A DNA stretch of 64,000 nt from Bdellovibrionia bacterium (GTDB taxonomy: Bacteria; Bdellovibrionota; Bdellovibrionia; Bdellovibrionales; JAGQZY01). The translations under genes and the position numbers were made by a program. The notes below the pieces were generated by a model. The model made no database searches and was not told the origin of the DNA. It worked only from the letters and a program-made list of their open reading frames with translations. Location: the NCBI GenBank assembly GCA_030427805.1, contig JAUICP010000003.1:381758-445757 (forward strand), read 5' to 3'. Positions 8,068 to 16,971 of this stretch are shown piece after piece. The stretch's first letter is position 1; every line of letters begins with the position of its first letter.

Positions 8068-9957
8068 ATGAAGAACAAAACCTATACTGCTGGCATTTGC
8101 CTCAGTCTTCTCGTTTCGATCGTGCTGCTCGGGCAAGCCTGCGAAATCAAGAAGCTTGGCGGCAGCTATGGTGAGCTGTCCTCAAACTCCGAAATTCCTG
8201 GAGGGACTCCGCCCAACCCCGAGGAACTTCCACTAGAAATTATTAGCCTCAACTCGGAACGACTTTATCGTTCGGGCGGTTTTGTCGATCTCGAAATAAA
8301 TAGCTTTCAAATCAATAGCCACCGCATTCGCATTGGTGGATCCCTTTGTTCTGCACTTTTTGCTCTCAATGCTCAGGGGAGTGATTCTCAGAACAAGTAT
8401 CGCTGCTATCTCGGAGCCAACGAAGGTGTTAACTCAAAAGTAGAAATAATAAACGACAATGATGATATTCTCTTCAGCCATGGCAATGACATTCTTTGGA
8501 GAGACTATCTCGAAATTAATTTTATGGCCGGACTCCTGAACAACACGAGTTTGCAGCCACCTTTGCCCGCCGAAGGCATTAAAGGTGATGCTCGTTATTC
8601 AAATATTTCGGGCCTTGCCGTGGATGAAAAAGGGCAATTTGCATACATTTCCGATTCCCAGGCCCACCTGATCCATCAGTTGAACTTGTTGACCGGTGAA
8701 TCGAAAGTCTTTTTGGGAAGTCTCAGCGAAATCAATAGCTATAACCCTGGATATCAAGATGGAGTGGCTGCAGAAGCTGAATTTTCATCACCTTCAGAAC
8801 TCGCTCTAAGGGATGGAAAACTCTACATCGCAGATGAGGGTAACGCTGCCATTCGCGTCTACGATTTTGAATCGAATGAGGTTTCAACCTTTTTGGGAAC
8901 ACCCAACGATCGACAGGTAATCGATTCTGCCAATCGCTCAGAAGTTCGCATTGCAGACCTCTCTTCTCTCTACATCCTTGGCAATCAACTCTTTTTTGCA
9001 GATCTCAACTGCCTTCGAGTTTACAACTTCGCCAGCGATGAAACGCAAACTCTCGTCGGACAAGTGGGACAAAATTTTGATCCCGGCATGACCTCTTGGA
9101 CTGCTACGGATAATTCTACGGTTACGGAATATGTTTTACCTCAAGTTATTGAAAGTCCGAACCCCTACGCGGCCTTCAGTGATATTGATTACGTTGTCAC
9201 ACTCCCAGAGAAGGCTCTTCGAGTTTCTTTGGAGTTTGAGTATGTCGATGTCGAAAATGGCTTTGATTTTGTCAGAATCCTCGGGAAAAAAGGCATTGAG
9301 CTGGATCGCCTCACTGGAAATTCAGGGGGGACACTGATCACAGACTTTTACCCCGTCAACGACACAAAATTAATCGTTAATTTACTCAGCGATGTGTCGG
9401 TCCAGGCAACTGGTTTCCGACTCGTAAAAGTTCACTACATTAAAGAGTCTGATTTCGATCGCCCTTTAAGCCACAGCCTAGATGCTACCTTCGATAACGC
9501 CCTCATAGGTCGTATCGAAAGTATTTCTAGCGATGGTCAAAACCTTTTCATTGGTGATTCCTTGGGTAACTTCATTCGCGAAATCAACTTTCAAGAAGCT
9601 CAAGTAAAAACTCTCTTCGGAAACGGCTTTAACTCGACGGCTACCGTTCTCAGAGCCGACCTCCCCGACAATTCGCAACTCGGCATTAATTCTGGCACCG
9701 CCTTAAATGGACTTTTTGTTGACGGAAAATCCATCTACTTTAGCGATGCCTCTGCAGACCGAGTTTTGAAACTGAGTCGAAGCCATGGCCAAGCTGAAGA
9801 ACTCATTTTTACCAAGTCAGAAGAGGGAATGGCTCCCGGCGAGACAGATGGGGGACTGGGTGAAGAAATTCAGGTCCTCCGTCCAGGGCAGCTTCATTTT
9901 CATCCACAACTAGGCCTCCTTTTGGCCAACCCATGGAATGTAAGAGTCATAGAATAG
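8068..9957 (+). CDS. NHL-propeller exported protein with inserted CUB-like domain
   Basis: Exported, probably lipid-anchored protein of 629 residues. The signal peptide ends LLGQAC with C25; this is not a canonical lipobox, so anchoring is uncertain. NHL/SMP-30-like propeller blades are at about 165-330: NISGLAVDEKG, AYISDSQ, LRDGKLYIADEGNAAIRVYD, NQLFFADLNCLRVYNF. They resume at about 475-600 (GQNLFIGDSLGNFIREI, KSIYFSDASADRVLKL). Between them, about 345-460, lies a segment with the CUB pattern: ESPNPY, a hydrophobic strand, FEYVDVENGFDFVRIL, TGN-G, then LSDVSVQATGF. It is transcribed alone and followed by a terminator. Binding of a sugar or protein ligand is inferred from the folds only. 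Confidence 0.7.
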   Translation: MKNKTYTAGICLSLLVSIVLLGQACEIKKLGGSYGELSSNSEIPGGTPPNPEELPLEIISLNSERLYRSGGFVDLEINSFQINSHRIRIGGSLCSALFALNAQGSDSQNKYRCYLGANEGVNSKVEIINDNDDILFSHGNDILWRDYLEINFMAGLLNNTSLQPPLPAEGIKGDARYSNISGLAVDEKGQFAYISDSQAHLIHQLNLLTGESKVFLGSLSEINSYNPGYQDGVAAEAEFSSPSELALRDGKLYIADEGNAAIRVYDFESNEVSTFLGTPNDRQVIDSANRSEVRIADLSSLYILGNQLFFADLNCLRVYNFASDETQTLVGQVGQNFDPGMTSWTATDNSTVTEYVLPQVIESPNPYAAFSDIDYVVTLPEKALRVSLEFEYVDVENGFDFVRILGKKGIELDRLTGNSGGTLITDFYPVNDTKLIVNLLSDVSVQATGFRLVKVHYIKESDFDRPLSHSLDATFDNALIGRIESISSDGQNLFIGDSLGNFIREINFQEAQVKTLFGNGFNSTATVLRADLPDNSQLGINSGTALNGLFVDGKSIYFSDASADRVLKLSRSHGQAEELIFTKSEEGMAPGETDGGLGEEIQVLRPGQLHFHPQLGLLLANPWNVRVIE

Positions 9958-9969
9958 AGTTCAGTGCTT

Positions 9970-10000
9970 CAGGCTCGACCAAGAGCCTGTTTCAGATTTT
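9970..10000 (+). terminator. Intrinsic terminator after the NHL-repeat gene
   Basis: CAGGCTC (9970-9976), loop GACCAA, GAGCCTG (9983-9989), then TTTCAGATTTT. It separates the NHL gene from the following three-gene operon. Confidence 0.75.
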
Positions 10001-10084
10001 ACCTAGACTTTACGTTGATTCGGAGTCCTGGAGTTCTCTTTTGTAAAAAGAACGGTCAAAGGTCGAGAATCACTGAGCCTTTCA

Positions 10085-10112
10085 TAAAGTCAGCCCCATC
10101 CTTTTCCGAAAA
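10085..10112 (+). promoter_or_regulatory. Possible flagellar-sigma (FliA-like) promoter
   Basis: TAAAGTCA (10085-10092) and TCCGAAAA (10105-10112), 12 bases apart, resemble TAAAGTTT-N11-GCCGATAA with 6 of 8 matches in each half but one extra spacer base. It sits about 40 bases before the motor-like operon. Weak alone. Confidence 0.25.
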
Positions 10113-10153
10113 AGAGACATAGGTGAATACCTAATTTTTGATAGGAAATATTA

Positions 10154-11842
10154 ATGGGATTTCAATACCATAAATCAAAAAAGAAGGTGGACGAGAGTAC
10201 ACAGTGGTCATCTTATAGTGACCTTTTCATGATGCTCGCGGTTGTCTTTTTATTAATGTATGTCACTTCGAGTGTGCGCGAAGGTGCTTTTAGTATTCAA
10301 AAATACCAAGAGTATCAACGCCTTGCTAAAGAAGCTGAGAGCTTAAAGGATCAACTGAGAGTTTATAATACTCTCAAAGATGATTACCTCGAGAAAAAAG
10401 CTTCGCAAGATGAAGTAGAGACCTATGAAGAACTCATGGCTAAACTTGATCTCTTGCAAAACGAGAATAAAGACGAGGCTCGCAAGTTAGAGCAAAAAGC
10501 CCAAGAGAACAAAGCTAAGGCGACAGCTCTTAACAAATACCAACAGATCATTCGCAATATTATCAATAACAACGTGATCGCTCGAGCCCGTGTCGACAAG
10601 AAGAACGAGATCATCACACAGAAGAATGAAGAAATTGAACTTAAAGAAGCTGATATCGACGACCAGCTTATTGCTATTTCAAAACTTGAAAGAAACGTTA
10701 AGCAAAAAGAACAGCAAATTGAACAAAACAAAAGACAAATTGCTAAGGTCCAGAGTCAGCGCGATCAGCAGATCCAAAAGATTAACAAGATGTTCCAGCA
10801 GCAGCGAATCACCAAAAGCCGAATGCGAGAGCAAATTGCTAAACTCAAGCAAGATGCAAATCAGCAAATCCAACAACTCGAGTCCAAGGCACAGCAAACT
10901 CAGAGTGAGTTGAAACAAGTTTCTCGTCAGTTAGCCAATGTGAACACTGAACTCATGCAGGCCAAAGATACCATCGAGGAAGAGAGCAAGAAGAACGAAC
11001 AGCTTGCTGAAGAACTCGCTAGTGCCGCTGACAGAGCAAAAGAGCAGATGGAAACTCTTCAAGCTGAATTTGATGTTAAAAGACGTCTTGATAAGCAAAA
11101 GTTTGAGAAAGCTCTCAAAAGAGAGAAGCTCTCCAAGGCGCAAATCAAGAAACGCCAACAAGAGTTTCAAAAACAGGCGAAGCAAAAAGAAAAAGAACTG
11201 GCAAAGAAGCTTGCCGGCCTAAATACCAAAGTTGAGACGACAGAAAAAGAGCTCAAAAAAGCCCGCGAATTGTTAAAGGCTCGCGAAAAGCTGGCAAAAC
11301 AAATCATAAAGAACTTCAAAAAAGAAGGTATCAAAGCAGGTGTCGACGAAAAGACCGGAGATGTTTTACTAACATTTGGAGATCAATATTTCGACACAGG
11401 TCGTGCAAGTCTTAAAGGTGGAATGATTGAGAAACTCAAAAAGTTTATTCCTATTTATGCTAAATCGCTCATGGAAGACCCTAAGACGGCTGAGAAAATT
11501 GATTCTGTTGAAATCGTCGGTTTTGCATCCCCGACTTTTAAAGGCAAGTATGTCGATCCACGAAGCATGGATGAAGAGACCAAAACAGCTGTAAACTACA
11601 ACCTGCAGCTTAGTTTTGATCGAGCAAAATCAATATTTAACTATATGTTTGATAAATCGAAAATGGATTACCGCTACCAAGGAGACCTTAGGCCTCTTGT
11701 TAAGGTAACGGGTCGAAGCTTTTTAGCTGAAGACATCGAGGGACGCTCTATTGCGAGTAGCCTCAGTCGCAAAGAATATTGCGAAAAATTTGATTGTAAG
11801 AAATCTCAAAGAGTAATTATTAAATTCTCTTTGAAGGATTAA
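10154..11842 (+). CDS. MotB/ZorB-like motor subunit with long coiled coil and OmpA-like domain
   Basis: 562 residues. A short basic cytoplasmic N-terminus precedes a single transmembrane helix (about 22-39) that begins with Asp23 in SDLFMMLAVVF. This is the position of the ion-carrying Asp of MotB, PomB and ZorB. A continuous charged coiled coil runs over about 50-390, against about 50 residues of linker in a normal MotB. The C-terminal 400-562 is OmpA/MotB-like, with YFDTGRASL, VEIVGFAS, N-LS-DRAKSIFNYM and VKVTGRSF, predicted to grip peptidoglycan. AGGA precedes the ATG by seven bases. It is followed 12 bases later by a MotA/TolQ-like gene. A flagellar stator is unlikely given the insert and neighbours. 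Confidence 0.8.
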   Translation: MGFQYHKSKKKVDESTQWSSYSDLFMMLAVVFLLMYVTSSVREGAFSIQKYQEYQRLAKEAESLKDQLRVYNTLKDDYLEKKASQDEVETYEELMAKLDLLQNENKDEARKLEQKAQENKAKATALNKYQQIIRNIINNNVIARARVDKKNEIITQKNEEIELKEADIDDQLIAISKLERNVKQKEQQIEQNKRQIAKVQSQRDQQIQKINKMFQQQRITKSRMREQIAKLKQDANQQIQQLESKAQQTQSELKQVSRQLANVNTELMQAKDTIEEESKKNEQLAEELASAADRAKEQMETLQAEFDVKRRLDKQKFEKALKREKLSKAQIKKRQQEFQKQAKQKEKELAKKLAGLNTKVETTEKELKKARELLKAREKLAKQIIKNFKKEGIKAGVDEKTGDVLLTFGDQYFDTGRASLKGGMIEKLKKFIPIYAKSLMEDPKTAEKIDSVEIVGFASPTFKGKYVDPRSMDEETKTAVNYNLQLSFDRAKSIFNYMFDKSKMDYRYQGDLRPLVKVTGRSFLAEDIEGRSIASSLSRKEYCEKFDCKKSQRVIIKFSLKD

Positions 11843-11854
11843 GGGAGAGGGACA

Positions 11855-12844
11855 ATGTTTTCACAATCGTTTATTCAAGGGATGGTCGATGCACTCGTTG
11901 TATTCGCAACAGATCTCCTGCTACCATTAATGGTTTTCAGCTTTATGCTGGCCCTAGTAGCAAGATCACTCATCTACTACACCGTCTCTAGGCACGAGTG
12001 GTTCACCAAAGAGTTTGAGAAAAGAGTTAACCTCTTTCTTGAAACAGAAGACCATAAAAAAGAGGTCAGCTTCTTTGTAACCGCAAAAAGGATTCTGGAA
12101 AGAACTTTCTATGAGATCTTTGAAATCAGAGACATCATGAAGCGTCGCAAGCCAGACATACTAATGTCTAGAAGCGATCGTCTCTTCCTCATCAAGCAAG
12201 GTTGTGCTTGGCTAGTTAAGGATATGCAAAAGCAAATCAGACACTTACGCCACGGTAAAACAGATGCTCAGCCAAAACTCATGCAGATGACTCGCTCCTC
12301 TCTGCAAAACAACCCTGCATTTAACAAGTTATTCGGAGTTGTCCCCTCTGCTCCAATTAACGAAGTGCTTAACATTCTCCCCGGAATCTTCATCGTCGCC
12401 GGTATTTTTGGAACGTTTTTAGGAATTATGAAGGCCCTACCCGAACTCGGTACTATGGACCTTGCCAACTCTGAGAAGTCAAAAGAAGTCATGGACCAGT
12501 TCTTACTCAAGATCTCATTTGCAATGAGTACTTCTCTTGTTGGTATCATGCTTTCGATCGTAATGAACTTTTTTAATACCCTATTCTCACCAGACAAAAA
12601 ATTCGTTGAGATCGTAGAGCGATTTGAAAATGCCTTGGATCTTCTCTGGAGTCGAAGTAACAACAATGACTTACCAGAAGACATTCCTGATTTTGACGAG
12701 CACAGAGATGCCATCGATGCCCTAGCAGAGAATGCCATTAATCAGACAGTTAAAGAAAATAAAGTTGCAAGTAAACGAACGCCTAATAGTGAGAACAAGC
12801 CACCTGAGCCACCACCCCAGGAGACTGATACTAAGGCGTCATAG
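11855..12844 (+). CDS. MotA/TolQ/ExbB-superfamily (ZorA-like) ion-channel subunit
   Basis: 329 residues with three predicted membrane helices: about 18-42, 172-193 and 217-243. The channel signature is plain: LPGIFIVAGIFGTFLGIM in helix 2, and SFAMSTSLVGIMLSIV in helix 3. The latter resembles the AF-TSL-GI motif of ExbB, TolQ and ZorA. A cytoplasmic domain of about 130 residues separates helices 1 and 2. The tail (270-329) is Pro/Glu-rich and probably disordered. In the family five copies surround two MotB-type helices and convert ion flow to rotation or force; the preceding gene supplies the partner with the Asp. GGGAGAGGG lies before the ATG. Closer assignment (ZorA, TolQ or AglR-like) needs a tree. 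Confidence 0.8.
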   Translation: MFSQSFIQGMVDALVVFATDLLLPLMVFSFMLALVARSLIYYTVSRHEWFTKEFEKRVNLFLETEDHKKEVSFFVTAKRILERTFYEIFEIRDIMKRRKPDILMSRSDRLFLIKQGCAWLVKDMQKQIRHLRHGKTDAQPKLMQMTRSSLQNNPAFNKLFGVVPSAPINEVLNILPGIFIVAGIFGTFLGIMKALPELGTMDLANSEKSKEVMDQFLLKISFAMSTSLVGIMLSIVMNFFNTLFSPDKKFVEIVERFENALDLLWSRSNNNDLPEDIPDFDEHRDAIDALAENAINQTVKENKVASKRTPNSENKPPEPPPQETDTKAS

Positions 12845-12862
12845 CCATAATTGACAGGGAGT

Positions 12863-15800
12863 ATGAGCAGGACGTCTTACCTCTTTCGTATTCTAATAAA
12901 AAATAAAAAGGGAACAGAGGAACACTTTGTTTCATCGAACCCTTTTACCTTCGGGAGATCGGAAGATGCCGACGTATTTTGTAAACACGTCGGCGTTAGC
13001 CGTTTGCACCTCATTGTCAAAGCTGTGGGGAGCAAACTCTATTTTCAAGATCAAGGAACTCGAAACGGAACTCACCTCGGTGGCATGGCGATTGATACAC
13101 AAAAGGATATTGAATACTCACAAGGCCAACAATTTACTCTTGGAACCTGTGAAGATGTTTTTAGTGTCGAAATGTTTCGACAGGGCCTCTCCCCTGAGGA
13201 AGAGGCTTCTGAAGTTTATCAAGAAGCTAAATCTAAAGCCAATAAACTCATTGAGAAGGCTAATAAGCGCATCGAAACGGCCCTTGAATCTTCGGCTGAA
13301 AAAATAGAAGCCCAAGAAAAAGAAGCTGAAGAAGACATTCGAAGTCGTCTCGCTTCAGTGGAAGAAGAAAAAGAAAGAATCGTCGAAAAGGCACGTTTTG
13401 AAGCCGATGAATTGGAGCAAGAAAGTCTCTCGAAGGCTAACAAGCTCACCGAACAAGCCAACCGAGAAGCCAATGAAACTGTTAACAAAGCCCAAGCTGA
13501 AGCCGATGAAATATTAAACGGAGCCAAAGAAAGTGCTTTAAAAACAGTGAACGAGGCTACTGCAGAGGCTACCGAACTCAAAGAAGAGGCTGAGGCCTAC
13601 GCTACCCGCCTCAAACAAGAGATCGATGAAGAGGTAGATCGACTTAGGGCCGACAACCAACTCAAAGTCGATCATATGATTAATGAGGCCGAGACCAAGG
13701 CGGCAGAGATTGTCGAAGCCTCTCGCAGCGAAGCCCAGGTGGTAGGCGACCAAGTTATTGCAGATTCCAAGCAAAAGGCCGTTGACCTCTACGAAGACTA
13801 CGAATCTCGAGGTCAAAAGTTTTTAACGGATGCCGAAGAGCGGGCTAAGATCATCGTGAGTGAGGCCGAAAAGAAGGCTCTTCTTCTGGCCGACGGAGCT
13901 GACTCCCAGGCTAAGCGCACGATTAATGAGTCTGAAGAACAAGCTTCCGAAATTATCACAGCCGCAGAGATTAAAGCTGATCAAATTCTTTCCCAGGCCG
14001 GTTCTGAAGCGCAAAAACAAATCGATGATGCCGATTCATACGCTAATGAAACCATTGATACCGCTACAGACAAAGCCGAAGAAAAAGCTGAATTCGTTCT
14101 TTCTGAGGCAGAAGACAAAGCCCGTCGAATGGAAAAAGAAGCTAAAGAGAAGCTCGATTCGGCCCAGGAGTATTTGGATACTGAGTCACAAAAACTTCGT
14201 GATGAGGCCGAAGATGCCAAAGTGAAACTTCTTCTCGAAGCGGAGCTTAAGGCAAAAGCCATTTCGCAAAAAATGATTGATGAGGCTCAACAGGAGTCCG
14301 ATGATGTTCGTGCCCAAGCGATCCACCAAGCTTTGGAAATCAAAAAAGAAGCTGAACTTAAGGCCGAAAACCTAATTAAAGGGGCCGAACTCAATAGAGA
14401 TGAAATCATTGAACAGGCCAAGGCAGAAGCTCAAACAATAGAAGAAAAAGCCCACGCCCAGGGCGATACGATCATCGAAGAGTACAAGGTTAAAGCCGAT
14501 GACAATTTCGCCGAGGCCAAGAAAGAGGCCGACCTCATAATATTAGAGGCTAAGGGCGAGGCTGCCAATATCGTAGATCGCGCCAAGGGTGAAGCCTCGC
14601 AAACTGCGGACAAGCTCATTGAAGAGGCCCAACATACGGCGAAGGAAATTAAAGACAAGGCCATCGCCCTCAAAGAATCGACTGAGGATGAGGTCTCTGA
14701 ACACAAGGCGCAAATTCTTCTAGAAAAGCAACAACACGAAGTAGAGCTTAAAAACTTACAAGAGGAACTTGACCGTCGCCAAGCTAATCTCAACGAAACC
14801 AATACGCAGATTGAAGAGATTAATCGCAAGCGAGAAGAAGCTCGCGTTCAGTTAGAAAAAGTTACAAAAGACTTAAACAACATTGAAGCCGATTATGAAG
14901 AAAAAGATCGAGAAATGCGCAAGACCCTACTCGATCTCACTACGGACTTGGAGTCGATTAAGACGACAATTACTAAGCAAAGATCTGTACTCTCTGGACT
15001 TGAAGACCAACAGGGGCAAAAAGAAAAAGCACTCTCAAAGCTGAATAAAGAGTTCGAAGAACTCAATGTTGAGTTTGCAGAATTGAAGGCCGAAGCTGAA
15101 ACGATTATTGATAAAGCTCAGGCTGAAAAAGAGGGCTACTTAAAGGATGTGGTTAGCCTCAAAGATCAGAAATCTGATCTCAGTTCGCAGGTCGACGATC
15201 TTAAGCTCGCCCTTGAACAATCAAAGGGCGAACTCGATAAAGTGAATGAGCAGCTGAATCTCGAGCTCTCCGAACGCCGCGAAGCCGTCGAGAAAGAAAT
15301 CGAAGACAATCGTCGAAAAGGCATTGCTGAGATCGAGGCCATGCGCCAAAAGGCCCAAGAGGAATCTGATCAGCTCACTCGCGAGGCCAATGCTTACTTT
15401 GCAGACAAAAAAGATGAAGCCGATCGCCTCAGGGCTGAAGCACTTTCTGGCGCCCAGGAGGAGGCAGAAAATATCATTCATCTCGCTCAGGCTAAAAAGC
15501 TCGAGACCGAAGACAAGATCAAAAAAGATCTCGAAGAAAGTAAACACTATATAGATACTGAGTCGAAGAGGTTCAGAGATCAAATGGATAGTGAAGTGAA
15601 GGCTTTTGAGATCGAGAAGAAGACTTACTACGATCAAGTTCACGCAGAAGTGAGTGCGATTAGAGAAGATCTAGAGCGAAAGCACCAAGAGTTTGATAAC
15701 GAACTCCACAAGCGTCGCGAGGAACTGGAAAGTAGCTTCAACAAAGAGCGCTCTGACTTTTTACGTGACTTCAAACTCGATCAAAAGAAACTCAAAAGTG

Positions 15801-16960
15801 AACGCAAGGAATTCGAAACCACTCGCGATGAGGTTTACGAACAAATGAAACGCGAAGCCGCCGGTGAGGCCTATGACCTCATGGACAAGGCTAAGCAAAT
15901 GATTGAAGACTCGCAAAAAGAAGCCGCAGAGATCAAAGAAAAAGTGTTCAATGAAATTGAAGCCATGCAAGAAGACGTTCGCCAAGAGGTGGTCAAAAAG
16001 CGAACAGAACTGGCCCAAGAAATCGTTCGACTTCGCAAGAACGCTCAAGCTCGCGTTAAAAAGCGCGAAGAAGATGCCGATCAAGCGCTCGCCGCGATTC
16101 GCCTTCAGGCCATTGAGGATGAAAAGGACCGAGTGGCCCGCGCCGAAGAAGAATTCCAAGCTCGAGTCAATAAGTATGTTAAAGAAGCGAGTCTTAAAGT
16201 CGAAATGCTCGTCAGCTCTAAAATCCCCGACTTGATTGCAAATAACGAGGACGCACGCGCGACTAAGACTCTCATGCGTGAAATTCGTGAAACGGTCAAA
16301 AAGATACTTCAGGGTGAAAATACCGATGGTGAAGCAACGGTAAAGAATATTATGGATTACAACCCAGATCAGACCGAGAAGACCAAAATGTGGTGGAAGA
16401 ACAGCTCTAAATTCGCTGCCGCCGCTGCCGTCGTACTCGCTGCTAGTTTTATCTTTAGAGATAGCATTAAAGATGCCGGTGTTGCGATTCTTTCCAGTGA
16501 GGGACCCTCTGCCGAAGACCTTCACCTTAAGAAAATAAAAGAAGAGCGCGAGAAGAGAAAATACAAGCCTAAGAAAACCGGTGATTACAAAAGCTCGTAC
16601 ACTAAGAATATTCTCTATACGACTGACTACTTAAAGATTAAGCAGAGTAAGGACTATCAAGATAAGTGGATTATCGAAGCCAATGACTACTTTGTCGAAA
16701 AGCTGGGATTGAGCGATAATACGGTGGTTTCTTTTATCGCTCTAGAGAATAAGATGATCAACAAGCTCAATAAACTGAGCGAGGATATCGACTCTAGAGA
16801 CATCTCTAAGGGCGTCGATGCCATGATTAAAGAAGAAGAGCAAATGGTGACTCAGCTTATGGTTAAGCTTGAAGGTGAACGGCGCTATAAGAAATTCGCC
16901 AAGTTCCGCGAAAAGTTCTGGGATAATTTCGTTAAAAATAGAAAAGTAAGTTCTGAGTAA
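12863..16960 (+). CDS. Giant FHA-domain coiled-coil protein with C-terminal membrane anchor
   Basis: About 1,365 residues (numbers here count from an alternative TTG at 12851). The FHA phosphothreonine-binding domain is at about 10-105, with FGRS at 34-37, the SRLH motif and GTRNGT intact. About 120-660 is an Ala/Glu-rich coiled coil built from 11-residue units (for example KAQAEADEILN, GAKESALKTVN, EATAEATELKE from residue 213). About 660-1170 is a heptad-type coiled coil. One membrane helix (FAAAAAVVLAASFIF, about 1188-1202) is followed by about 167 residues predicted to be periplasmic. Lys-rich flank before the helix supports N-in topology. The ATG at 12863 has GGGAG only one base away; the TTG has no Shine-Dalgarno. 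It forms an operon with the MotB-like and MotA-like genes. Confidence 0.8.
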   Translation: MSRTSYLFRILIKNKKGTEEHFVSSNPFTFGRSEDADVFCKHVGVSRLHLIVKAVGSKLYFQDQGTRNGTHLGGMAIDTQKDIEYSQGQQFTLGTCEDVFSVEMFRQGLSPEEEASEVYQEAKSKANKLIEKANKRIETALESSAEKIEAQEKEAEEDIRSRLASVEEEKERIVEKARFEADELEQESLSKANKLTEQANREANETVNKAQAEADEILNGAKESALKTVNEATAEATELKEEAEAYATRLKQEIDEEVDRLRADNQLKVDHMINEAETKAAEIVEASRSEAQVVGDQVIADSKQKAVDLYEDYESRGQKFLTDAEERAKIIVSEAEKKALLLADGADSQAKRTINESEEQASEIITAAEIKADQILSQAGSEAQKQIDDADSYANETIDTATDKAEEKAEFVLSEAEDKARRMEKEAKEKLDSAQEYLDTESQKLRDEAEDAKVKLLLEAELKAKAISQKMIDEAQQESDDVRAQAIHQALEIKKEAELKAENLIKGAELNRDEIIEQAKAEAQTIEEKAHAQGDTIIEEYKVKADDNFAEAKKEADLIILEAKGEAANIVDRAKGEASQTADKLIEEAQHTAKEIKDKAIALKESTEDEVSEHKAQILLEKQQHEVELKNLQEELDRRQANLNETNTQIEEINRKREEARVQLEKVTKDLNNIEADYEEKDREMRKTLLDLTTDLESIKTTITKQRSVLSGLEDQQGQKEKALSKLNKEFEELNVEFAELKAEAETIIDKAQAEKEGYLKDVVSLKDQKSDLSSQVDDLKLALEQSKGELDKVNEQLNLELSERREAVEKEIEDNRRKGIAEIEAMRQKAQEESDQLTREANAYFADKKDEADRLRAEALSGAQEEAENIIHLAQAKKLETEDKIKKDLEESKHYIDTESKRFRDQMDSEVKAFEIEKKTYYDQVHAEVSAIREDLERKHQEFDNELHKRREELESSFNKERSDFLRDFKLDQKKLKSERKEFETTRDEVYEQMKREAAGEAYDLMDKAKQMIEDSQKEAAEIKEKVFNEIEAMQEDVRQEVVKKRTELAQEIVRLRKNAQARVKKREEDADQALAAIRLQAIEDEKDRVARAEEEFQARVNKYVKEASLKVEMLVSSKIPDLIANNEDARATKTLMREIRETVKKILQGENTDGEATVKNIMDYNPDQTEKTKMWWKNSSKFAAAAAVVLAASFIFRDSIKDAGVAILSSEGPSAEDLHLKKIKEEREKRKYKPKKTGDYKSSYTKNILYTTDYLKIKQSKDYQDKWIIEANDYFVEKLGLSDNTVVSFIALENKMINKLNKLSEDIDSRDISKGVDAMIKEEEQMVTQLMVKLEGERRYKKFAKFREKFWDNFVKNRKVSSE

Positions 16961-16971
16961 TACGATTACTC
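16955..16971. terminator. Hairpin containing both convergent stop codons
   Basis: GAGTAAT (16955-16961), loop ACG, ATTACTC (16965-16971). The two converging genes end only five bases apart and both stops lie in the stem. There is no T-run, so intrinsic termination is doubtful. Confidence 0.35.

Noticed and set aside
15761-16525. 254-codon antisense frame in the FHA gene, and other frames there
   Set aside because: The repetitive Ala/Glu/Lys codons of the coiled coil keep antisense frames open; products are Phe/Leu-rich shadows.
10154-16960. A standard Zorya phage-defence system or flagellar motAB
   Set aside because: No ZorC, ZorD or ZorE gene is adjacent, the MotB-like linker is far too long for a flagellar stator, and an FHA coiled-coil partner belongs to neither.
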